The translations under genes and the position numbers were made by a program. The notes below the pieces were generated by a model. The model was not told the DNA's origin and searched no databases. It saw nothing but the letters and a program-made list of their open reading frames with translations. From the IMG/VR virus record IMGVR_UViG_3300007512_000127, positions 1-32,870 of that record: a stretch of DNA of 32,870 nt. One strand, 5' to 3'. Numbering within the stretch: position 1 is the stretch's first letter; each line of letters opens with the position of its first letter. This stretch comes from a virus. Below, one piece after another: positions 1 to 6,623 of this stretch.

Positions 1-855
1 CCAGTCTGTAGTTAAGACGGGAGTTCCGGAGAACCAAGCCTCTATCATAGACCATCCACAGGGCTCCATATACAACGTGGGCATTAGTAATCCCTTGGCT
101 TTTTTTAGCAAGTGTTTTCTTTCCTCGTGGCTGACGGTATGGATATATTCGGCATAAGGGTTGTCTTTGGGCAGCGTTGTTTTTAGGGTTTGAGGCCCAA
201 CAAATTTTATGGGTTGTCGTAAAGCGCGAGATAGTTGATCTGCTATATGTACGCCTTTAGCATCCACAATGCGCCCTAAAAACAGCCAGTAATCTTCTTT
301 TGTTTCGCTAAATTCAAAATCCTCGGGAGTAAATCCCGGGGGGATCACATGGTCGCTGGGAGATGGATGATTCTGTTGTGCGCCTCCTAGCATTTTATGG
401 AGGTGAGCGTAAGACTCAAATACTCTAAAATGAGCAAAAAAAGAATCATAACCTATGCTCGGCTCGACAACGACCATACTATCTTGTAGTTTTTCACATG
501 CGCTTTTATGCCCGATACCCCAAAAAGCCAACACGAGATCGTTTTTGTTGTGACGGCGCTTTAATGCTTCGCGAGCGGCATTTGTATTAAATTCTTCATG
601 TAGTTTATTTTCTATTTTTTGAGGTAAAAAATCTTGCCACTTTTGCCCTTTGAAGTGATCATCATATGTGAGGTGGGAAATAACGCTAATGTGTTCGGTG
701 CATGGCACCTTAGAGTCTGGATGGCCATAGTGATAAACAGTGTGCCCTCTTTTGAACATTTCGGCACAAAACTTGTAAACTTTTTGGGTAAATGCGCAAA
801 TGGTGATTTCCGTGCAAGTAGGGTGTATCGGAATTGACAAGACATGAAATATCAT
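1..855 (-). CDS. GT-B glycosyltransferase (GT4-like), 3' end outside window
   Basis: Read on the minus strand, an uninterrupted frame of 285 codons starts at ATG 855 and is still open at base 1, so the C-terminus is missing. The N-terminal part resembles a GT-B acceptor domain. The second half carries hallmarks of the nucleotide-sugar-binding domain: FLGRIVDAKG followed by EPCGWSMIEAW, the E-x7-E signature (about E264/E272) of retaining GT4-type enzymes. Such enzymes move a sugar from a nucleotide sugar to an acceptor. In phages the acceptor can be modified DNA bases, virion proteins or host surface glycans, and this sequence does not decide which. The gene is divergent from the PhoH-like gene, so it probably belongs to a different transcription unit. 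The enzyme class is well supported; the substrate is unknown. Confidence 0.85.
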   Translation of the reverse strand, partial: MIFHVLSIPIHPTCTEITICAFTQKVYKFCAEMFKRGHTVYHYGHPDSKVPCTEHISVISHLTYDDHFKGQKWQDFLPQKIENKLHEEFNTNAAREALKRRHNKNDLVLAFWGIGHKSACEKLQDSMVVVEPSIGYDSFFAHFRVFESYAHLHKMLGGAQQNHPSPSDHVIPPGFTPEDFEFSETKEDYWLFLGRIVDAKGVHIADQLSRALRQPIKFVGPQTLKTTLPKDNPYAEYIHTVSHEERKHLLKKAKGLLMPTLYMEPCGWSMIEAWFSGTPVLTTDW

Positions 856-863
856 TTCTTTTT

Positions 864-891
864 ATAATAAGGGGGACAAATCATTAGTCAA
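864..891 (-). promoter_or_regulatory. sigma70-like promoter candidate for the glycosyltransferase
   Basis: On the minus strand TTGACT (891-886) is followed, after 16 bases, by TATTAT (869-864). Each differs from the sigma70 consensus hexamer at one position. The predicted start would lie only a few bases before ATG 855. The -35 element abuts the AAGTGTA box that faces the other way. AT-rich DNA produces such matches by chance, so this is tentative. Confidence 0.35.
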
Positions 892-900
892 GTGTAATTA
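890..900 (+). promoter_or_regulatory. AAGTGTA box upstream of the PhoH-like gene
   Basis: The box reads AAGTGTAATTA, with its GTGTA core 20 bases before ATG 912. It is one of seven similar boxes placed just upstream of start codons in this window. No Shine-Dalgarno sequence is visible between box and start. I interpret it as a phage-specific promoter element; an RNA-level signal is the alternative. Confidence 0.5.
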
Positions 901-911
901 TATATGAACAT

Positions 912-1646
912 ATGGCGACTAGGCGTAAGAAACCTAAGGTGACGGAAAAAATTTTGCCGATAACAGAAAGCAAGTATAAACTAAACTTTAAGCATTTTGA
1001 TTTAACAGATAAACAAAAATTTTTTTTGCAAAAAGCGTTTGACGAAAAAACGAAAATCATGTTCATAGCAGGTCCCGCGGGATGCTCTAAGACGTTTATG
1101 TCCGTATATTCAGCGCTGAGGCTTTTTAATGATGATAATGATTTGGATATTTTTTACGTTAGAACTATTGTGGAAAGCGCAGACAGGGGGTTGGGGCACT
1201 TGCCCGGAGATGTGGAGGAAAAATTTCATCCGTTCATGATGCCATTGACCGATAAGATGCAAGAGATTTTAGCCAGCGATCAAATCAAAATGCTTACAGA
1301 AGAAAAAATTATTTCAGCAGCCCCTGTTAATTATTTAAGAGGAGCTAATTGGTCTAACAAATTGATTATCGCTGATGAATCTCAAAACTTTACGCTAAAA
1401 GAATTGGTAACACTAGTAACACGAATTGGAAAAAAGACCAAAATGTTCATCTGTGGCGACCCTCTGCAGTCAGACATTAATGGGAAAACAGGTTTTCGCA
1501 CCATGTGGCAGGCCTTTAATGATAAGGAGAGCTCAGACGAGGGCATTCATTGTTTTGAGTTTACTAAGGATGACATTATGAGAAGCGAGATTTTAAAATT
1601 TATAGTAAATAAAATTGAAAACATCCCAAAAATTAAAAATATATAA
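912..1646 (+). CDS. phoH: PhoH-like P-loop ATPase
   Basis: This 244-residue protein is a PhoH-family nucleotide-binding ATPase. Walker A is GPAGCSKT at residues 54-61, with Cys-Ser in place of the common Thr-Gly before Lys-Thr. Walker B is LIIADESQN at 151-159. A third conserved motif, CGDPLQSD, is at 181-188. The length matches stand-alone phage PhoH proteins, which lack the KH or PIN domains of some bacterial relatives. PhoH-like genes are very common in marine phages, but their role there is unsettled; RNA-related and phosphate-stress functions have been proposed. It heads the plus-strand run, is preceded by an AAGTGTA box rather than a Shine-Dalgarno, and lies two bases from the next gene. 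Confidence 0.92.
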   Translation: MATRRKKPKVTEKILPITESKYKLNFKHFDLTDKQKFFLQKAFDEKTKIMFIAGPAGCSKTFMSVYSALRLFNDDNDLDIFYVRTIVESADRGLGHLPGDVEEKFHPFMMPLTDKMQEILASDQIKMLTEEKIISAAPVNYLRGANWSNKLIIADESQNFTLKELVTLVTRIGKKTKMFICGDPLQSDINGKTGFRTMWQAFNDKESSDEGIHCFEFTKDDIMRSEILKFIVNKIENIPKIKNI

Positions 1647-1648
1647 AA

Positions 1649-2017
1649 ATGGCTAGTATATTTTGTCCCGAATGTGGAGCTAAAGCAGCTTATACTTTAA
1701 ATAAACCGAAGTTTTGTCAAACTTGCGGGGAAAAATTTGAGGTAGGGTCTGCTATAGCCTCTCAGGCTCATGAGGAAGAAAAATGTGAAGACGTACCAGT
1801 GCTCGAAAAATTAGATTATTCTATAGAGATGGAACGCGGAAAGGTTACTCTTGGAAACTTGTTTGATAATCCCATGGAGCCAAGTGCGGTTGATCGCGCC
1901 CCTACTTCAATTAAGGGCCACCAAACAAAAACAAGAGAAGAATTCCTTTCTCAATCTGTTGCAGAGTGTGCGCCACGGCAGCTGCCAGCAATAACTGAGG
2001 ATGGATCAACAAAGTGA
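1649..2017 (+). CDS. small zinc-ribbon protein
   Basis: This is a 122-residue protein. Its N-terminus carries two CxxC knuckles, CPEC at residues 6-9 and CQTC at 23-26, giving a short C2-C2 zinc ribbon. The rest is acidic and probably flexible, without a recognisable enzyme motif. Such ribbons usually mediate nucleic-acid or protein contacts. The gene follows the PhoH-like gene after two bases and overlaps the sigma-like gene by 17 bases. The three are therefore probably co-transcribed, and a link to transcription is possible but inferred from position only. The ATG at 1649 is the natural start because it places the first cysteine pair at the extreme N-terminus. Confidence 0.7.
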   Translation: MASIFCPECGAKAAYTLNKPKFCQTCGEKFEVGSAIASQAHEEEKCEDVPVLEKLDYSIEMERGKVTLGNLFDNPMEPSAVDRAPTSIKGHQTKTREEFLSQSVAECAPRQLPAITEDGSTK

Positions 2018-2714
2018 AAAGTACGAAGATAAGGCCGATGTAATAGATAACGAGATACGCAAAAGATACTACAAGTGGCATTTACACGCTATTGCGTGGT
2101 TTGATTTTGATGATGTAGCTCAGATTATTCGTGCTCATATTTTTAAAAAATGGGATCAGTGGGACCAAGGGCGACCGCTTGAACCTTGGGTGAATAAAGT
2201 TATTTCGAATCAATTGAAAAATATTTTGCGCAACAACTATTCTAATTTTGCTAGGCCTTGTCTTAACTGTGAGCATAACCAATCTAGAGAACAGGCAGAT
2301 GGTCAGTTAGCGGCCCTTTGTGCCTTCACTCCTAGTGGGCTTCAGTGCAATGAGTGCGATCTTTTTGCTAAATGGGAGAAGACAAAGAAAAATGCTTACG
2401 ATGTAAAGATGCCCCTATCTTTAGAGTTTCACGCTTATACACAAAACACAAACCCCTCTGATCACTTTGACATCAGTAGGGCTACCTCAACCCTTCATTC
2501 TAAAATGATGCAAGTTTTAACTCCTCGTCATTTCTTTGTATATAAAATGTTGTTCGTGGACGGCATCAGCGAGGAAGAGGTGGCACGTATTTTAGGATAC
2601 AAGAGCAACGAGAAGGGGAGAAAAGCAGGCTACAAACAAATTAAGAATTTAAAAAATCAGTACAAAAATATGGCCAAAAAAATCATAAGCAAAGAGGATA
2701 TTTTCTATGAGTAG
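2001..2714 (+). CDS. phage sigma-factor-like protein with zinc-ribbon insert
   Basis: This 237-residue protein looks like a small sigma70-family factor. Residues about 20-82 resemble region 2: an aromatic segment, then FDFDDVAQIIRAHIFKKW, then PWVNKVISNQLKNILRN. Residues about 172-230 resemble a region 4 helix-turn-helix (LTPRHFFVYKML, then DGISEEEVARILGY and a basic helix). Between them, at 87-119, lie CLNC, a further Cys at 107, and CNEC, which look like a zinc-binding insertion. Small sigma-like factors in phages (T4 gp55 is the classic case) direct late transcription. Here a candidate target exists in the AAGTGTA boxes upstream of structural genes. The assignment rests on motif pattern only. 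A non-sigma HTH regulator or packaging protein is the main alternative. Confidence 0.62.
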   Translation: MDQQSEKYEDKADVIDNEIRKRYYKWHLHAIAWFDFDDVAQIIRAHIFKKWDQWDQGRPLEPWVNKVISNQLKNILRNNYSNFARPCLNCEHNQSREQADGQLAALCAFTPSGLQCNECDLFAKWEKTKKNAYDVKMPLSLEFHAYTQNTNPSDHFDISRATSTLHSKMMQVLTPRHFFVYKMLFVDGISEEEVARILGYKSNEKGRKAGYKQIKNLKNQYKNMAKKIISKEDIFYE

Positions 2715-3777
2715 TTATACCCTAACAAAACAAGAAAAAGAAAGGGGCGTCGAGCTTTTCAAAGAGCTCGATGGCGATTTGAACGAAGCTGCAAAAAAAT
2801 TATTTGACGATCCTAATGAAAAAGGAAGTACGGTACGCGGCAGGGCGCTGCGAAAGTTTTGGGTAGAAAAAGGTTTTGAATACCGCACCAAGGTAAAGAA
2901 GAAAAGCAGTAAGTATTTTTTACAAGACACAGAGAAGGATTTTGTTCATCGCCATTATTGTGCTGAAATGACCAAACGGGAGGTGGCTCAACTTTTGTGG
3001 ACGGAGGAAACTAATCACCGGGGTTTTTATGAAAGCGCTAAATTTATAGCTTTATCAGATTTCATCAACAAAGAGTTTCCTAACCTAACTAACCTGCGAG
3101 ATGAAATAACTGGGGATCGTTATGCACCTCCCAAAATTATGTCCACTGTTATAAAAAAGGTCAACAAGGTGGTTTTTAGGGAATTTGATATCGAGAAGAT
3201 GAACGTAGCAGATAAAAAATGTCTCGAAAAATTATTAACATATCTCTCTGCTCCTAGATTTATACAGGTAATTAATGCTTATCCTACGAAACAAAATCGA
3301 GAACTTTTAGAATCAGAATTCATAAGGTCTACGTGGGACAAACCCGATTTAACTTCAGATGAATTAAATTTATATATAAATGTATGCATGGATTATATTA
3401 ACCTCAAAGAAATTGAGCAACAAAAACAAAAACTAAACCTAATGTTTGATGACGCTGAGGGACAAAATGATTTAACGATGCGCTTAACAGAGATGTTAAA
3501 AACTAAATCTGAAGAATATAACCAATGTACGAATCGCATTGACAAAATGATTGCTAAGCTGAACGGAGAGAGGTCTAAAAGAATTGCTAATCAGCAACAA
3601 CGCAATGCTTCGGTATTAGCCTTGGTACATCTTTTTCAAGAAGAAGAGGAGCGCCGACTAATGATCAAAATGGCAGATATGCAAAAACAATCTGTGGAAG
3701 AAGAGGCGGACAAGATAGAGAAAATGAATGATTGGAAAGCTCGAGTTCTGGGCATCAGCAGACAGGAGATTATATAA
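2707..3777 (+). CDS. coiled-coil protein in small-terminase position
   Basis: I do not recognise this 356-residue protein by a diagnostic motif. The first ~70 residues are charged and helical (LTKQEKERGVELFKELDGD..) and could form a helix-turn-helix. The middle is helical. Residues about 230-335 are Lys/Glu/Gln-rich and strongly coiled-coil in character (EIEQQKQKLNLMF, EEEERRLMIKMADMQKQ). It lies two genes upstream of the large terminase, overlaps the sigma-like gene by 8 bases, and has a good Shine-Dalgarno (AGAGGA about 9 bases before ATG 2707). A DNA-binding oligomer recognising the phage genome for packaging (small terminase) would suit this position, but that is inference. A different DNA-associated role is possible. 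Confidence 0.4.
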   Translation: MSSYTLTKQEKERGVELFKELDGDLNEAAKKLFDDPNEKGSTVRGRALRKFWVEKGFEYRTKVKKKSSKYFLQDTEKDFVHRHYCAEMTKREVAQLLWTEETNHRGFYESAKFIALSDFINKEFPNLTNLRDEITGDRYAPPKIMSTVIKKVNKVVFREFDIEKMNVADKKCLEKLLTYLSAPRFIQVINAYPTKQNRELLESEFIRSTWDKPDLTSDELNLYINVCMDYINLKEIEQQKQKLNLMFDDAEGQNDLTMRLTEMLKTKSEEYNQCTNRIDKMIAKLNGERSKRIANQQQRNASVLALVHLFQEEEERRLMIKMADMQKQSVEEEADKIEKMNDWKARVLGISRQEII

Positions 3778-4736
3778 TGGAAAGGGTCTGCAAAAAAATA
3801 TTTTGCTGTGCCGAGTGTAAAAAAGAGTTTGAGGGTAGATCTTCTTTACACAAACACCTTAAGCAGCACGGATTATCAATGGCTGAATATTATACCCTTC
3901 ATTATCCCCGCTATAATAAACTAACAGGAGAACCGTTGTCTTTTAAAAACATTGAGCATTACTTTGAAAGAGACTTCTCCACAAAGCAACAATTAAGAAA
4001 GTGGTGCAACGAGGCCCCTCCAAAAGAAGTGGGCGACTACATACTGAGCATTATGAGCAAAAGACAATGCAAAAAGCAAAGGGAGTATGCGCCATTTCAC
4101 TTAGAAGTTGAAAGTTGTTTCTTGCCAGACATAGACACTTACAGAAAAATATTTGGCAGCTATAATGAGGCGGTTAAAAAAATTGGCTTGCACCCCCTCT
4201 ATTCAGAGAAGTTGCCAAAGCGTTTTTTTACTTTTGAGTTGCCTAAAAATCTAAGCATTGCTATTGATACGAGGGAGCAGTCGCCTCTTAGTTTTTCTTT
4301 TCAGACTCATCCGCATAAGTTAGATGTGGGTGACTATACTCTTTTTGGTGATTATTATTCTTATACTTATGTAGACCGTAAGTCAGGCACTGATCTACAT
4401 GCTACTTTGAGCAACCAGAATTACGAACGATTTCGAAGAGAGTTACAGCGGGTAAAGGAATTGGATTCTTATCTGTTCGTGGTTATCGAGTCAACTCCGC
4501 AAAAAATGATTAAGGCTAGTCGAGCATTTAAACGTGCAGCAAATATCGATTTTATTTTAAAAAGGGTTAGGGATTTAAGCTATGAGTTTTGTGGGCATTG
4601 TCAGTTCTTGTTTACCGGGAACCGAAAAACATCAGAAGAAATTATTCCAAGGCTGCTTTATAAAGGCAAAGAGTTATGGAATACTGATATGCAATATTTT
4701 TTAGATCATGAGTTGGATAGAAGGAACACAGAATAG
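3777..4736 (+). CDS. C2H2 zinc finger + ERCC4-type nuclease
   Basis: With start ATG 3777 (TAATG overlap with the previous stop, and AGGAG about 8 bases upstream) the protein has 319 residues. A C2H2 finger lies at C11, C14, H27 and H31. Residues about 120-140 carry a YRKIFGSYNEAVKKIGL module like those accompanying phage homing and other DNA-binding nucleases. Residues 160-245 match an ERCC4/XPF-type nuclease core: IAIDTREQSPL (D164), LDVGDYTLF (D186), VDRKSGTDL (D200-R201-K202), YERFRRELQR and LFVVIE. The usual ERK triad appears here as DRK. ERCC4 enzymes cut branched or flapped DNA. Immediately before the terminase it may resolve replication or recombination intermediates so that concatemers can be packaged. 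The nuclease class is confident; the substrate is inferred. Confidence 0.8.
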   Translation: MERVCKKIFCCAECKKEFEGRSSLHKHLKQHGLSMAEYYTLHYPRYNKLTGEPLSFKNIEHYFERDFSTKQQLRKWCNEAPPKEVGDYILSIMSKRQCKKQREYAPFHLEVESCFLPDIDTYRKIFGSYNEAVKKIGLHPLYSEKLPKRFFTFELPKNLSIAIDTREQSPLSFSFQTHPHKLDVGDYTLFGDYYSYTYVDRKSGTDLHATLSNQNYERFRRELQRVKELDSYLFVVIESTPQKMIKASRAFKRAANIDFILKRVRDLSYEFCGHCQFLFTGNRKTSEEIIPRLLYKGKELWNTDMQYFLDHELDRRNTE

Positions 4737-6573
4737 ACCTGCTCAGGTATGCCGCTCAAATAAAGAACTAAGCGAAATCGAAGGTTTTTTAGAAGAGAGG
4801 GAAGCAAAGCTTGCGCTTTACGAGTTCTTAAGAAATAATATAACTTTCACGGCAGAGCTTATGATGGGGATTAAGCTTTTTCCTTTCCAGCATATGGCGG
4901 TAAAGAGTATGTTTGAAACAGATTATTTTCTAGGAGTATGGTCTCGAGGAATGTCCAAATCTTTTACAACAGGTATTTATGCTGCCTTAGATGCCATATT
5001 AAACCAAGGGGTAGAAATTGGCATACTTTCCAAATCCTTTAGGCAGGCAAAAATGATATTTAAAAAAATTGAAGATATTTCTATGCACCCAGATGCGGGC
5101 TTGTTTAAGCAATGTATTACTAAAACATCTAAGAGTAACGATGAGTGGCTGATGGAGATTGGGATGAGTCGTATCCGAGCATTGCCGCTGGGAGATGGCG
5201 AAAAGTTGCGTGGGTTTAGATTTCATCGCATTATTATTGATGAGTTTCTACTAATGCCTGAAAGAATTTATAATGAAGTCATTGTTCCTTTTTTATCTGT
5301 AGTTACAAACCCTACGCAGCGTGACGACCTACATAAACTAGAAACCCAGCTGATAGAAGAAGGACAAATGGAAGAAACGGAAAGGCATGTTTGGCCCAAT
5401 AACAAGCTCATAGCCCTGTCGTCAGCCTCTTATAAATTTGAATATCTTTATAAGCTGTATCAACAGTTTGAGTTTAATATTACTAGAGAGGAACAGAAAG
5501 ACAAAGCATCTAGATGTATTATGCATTTTTCTTATGACTGTGCCCCGGAGCAGCTATATGATCAAAACCTTATTAACCAAGCCAAAACTACCATGAGTGC
5601 TTCTCAGTTCGAGAGAGAGTTTGGAGCGGTTTTTACTGATGATAGTGCGGGGTATTTTAAGACAAGCAAAATGGCTTTGTGTACGGTGCCGGATGGTGAA
5701 TCCCCATCCGTCGAGGTTCAAGGAGACGCAGACGCAGATTACATTTTAGCTTTTGATCCCTCGTGGTCGCAAACCGAGAGTTCTGATGATTTTGCCATTC
5801 AAATTCTTAAGTTAAACGAGCAGGAGCAAAAGGCGACGCTGGTGCACGGCTATGCTTTGGCGGGTACTTCTTTAAAGCACCATATCCGCTATTTTCTTTA
5901 TTGCCTAGAAAACTTTAATATCATTGCTGTGTGTGGGGATTATAATGGAGGGGTACAGTTTTTACAGGCATGCAATGAAAGCGAATTATTTAAACAAAAG
6001 AAAATAAAATTGCAGCAGATTGAGGTGCCTTTTGATAAGCCTGAAGAATACCAAGCTAATTTGCGTTCTTTTAAAAACGAATATAATAAGAATGATTACA
6101 AGCATGTAATACTGCGAAAACCAACAAGTAGCTGGATACGTCAGGCCAACGAGTTACTTCAGGCTAATTTTGATCATCGCCGAATCATGTTTGCTAGCCA
6201 AGCTATCGACGATCAGTACGTGTCTCAAAAAAATAAGAATATCCCTATCGAAGAGATTACCTTTTTACGCACCAAAGATGCGGAAAGGCAAAGCTCTGGA
6301 GCAAAGCAAATTGATTTTATTGAGCATCAGGCAGATATGATGAATTTGACAAAAAACGAATGCGCTCTCATTCAGATTACTACAACAGCCCAAGGCACCC
6401 AGACTTTTGATCTGCCTTCTAATCTTCGGCGGCAAACTGGGCCCGATAAAGCAAGAAAAGACTCTTATTCTGCTTTAGTGCTTGCCAACTGGATGACAAA
6501 AATCTATTTTGACTCGAAAAAACAGCCTAAATCCAATATAATAGAAACGTTCGAACCAATGTTCGTAAACTAA
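4708..6573 (+). CDS. terL: terminase large subunit
   Basis: This 621-residue protein is the packaging motor. The ATPase half shows a Walker A-like WSRGMSKSF at 78-86, a variant without the usual GKT/GKS, and Walker B IIIDEF at 175-180. The C-terminal nuclease half shows acidic positions in FDPSWSQ (D350), VCGDYNGG (D411) and IEHQADMM (D543). This fits the RNase H-like fold that cuts concatemeric DNA. The terminase docks on the portal, which is encoded next. The ATG at 4708 overlaps the nuclease gene by 29 bases and has no obvious Shine-Dalgarno, so translational coupling is likely. The next in-frame ATGs near 4861 would remove about 50 poorly conserved-looking residues, so the exact start is not certain. 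Confidence 0.93.
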   Translation: MSWIEGTQNRPAQVCRSNKELSEIEGFLEEREAKLALYEFLRNNITFTAELMMGIKLFPFQHMAVKSMFETDYFLGVWSRGMSKSFTTGIYAALDAILNQGVEIGILSKSFRQAKMIFKKIEDISMHPDAGLFKQCITKTSKSNDEWLMEIGMSRIRALPLGDGEKLRGFRFHRIIIDEFLLMPERIYNEVIVPFLSVVTNPTQRDDLHKLETQLIEEGQMEETERHVWPNNKLIALSSASYKFEYLYKLYQQFEFNITREEQKDKASRCIMHFSYDCAPEQLYDQNLINQAKTTMSASQFEREFGAVFTDDSAGYFKTSKMALCTVPDGESPSVEVQGDADADYILAFDPSWSQTESSDDFAIQILKLNEQEQKATLVHGYALAGTSLKHHIRYFLYCLENFNIIAVCGDYNGGVQFLQACNESELFKQKKIKLQQIEVPFDKPEEYQANLRSFKNEYNKNDYKHVILRKPTSSWIRQANELLQANFDHRRIMFASQAIDDQYVSQKNKNIPIEEITFLRTKDAERQSSGAKQIDFIEHQADMMNLTKNECALIQITTTAQGTQTFDLPSNLRRQTGPDKARKDSYSALVLANWMTKIYFDSKKQPKSNIIETFEPMFVN

Positions 6574-6578
6574 CTTTA

Positions 6579-6600
6579 TGACTTTTCAAAGTCACTTTTA
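6579..6600 (+). terminator. weak hairpin with T-rich tail after terL
   Basis: TGACTT (6579-6584) and AAGTCA (6589-6594) form a 6-bp stem around TTCA, followed by CTTTTA and further AT-rich sequence. It starts 6 bases after the terminase stop and precedes the GTGTA box at 6610. The stem is short and AT-rich, so termination would be partial at best. Confidence 0.35.
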
Positions 6601-6607
6601 ATTTAAT

Positions 6608-6619
6608 CAGTGTAAAATT
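6608..6619 (+). promoter_or_regulatory. AGTGTA box upstream of the portal gene
   Basis: CAGTGTAAAATT places GTGTA (6610-6614) 14 bases before ATG 6624, with no Shine-Dalgarno between. If it acts as a -10-type element, transcription would start at or next to the start codon, giving a leaderless portal mRNA. Confidence 0.5.
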
Positions 6620-6623
6620 TAAC

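Noticed and set aside
3732-3776. Upstream TTG start for the ERCC4 nuclease
   Set aside because: ATG 3777 has a good Shine-Dalgarno and a TAATG junction, and it puts the zinc finger at the N-terminus.
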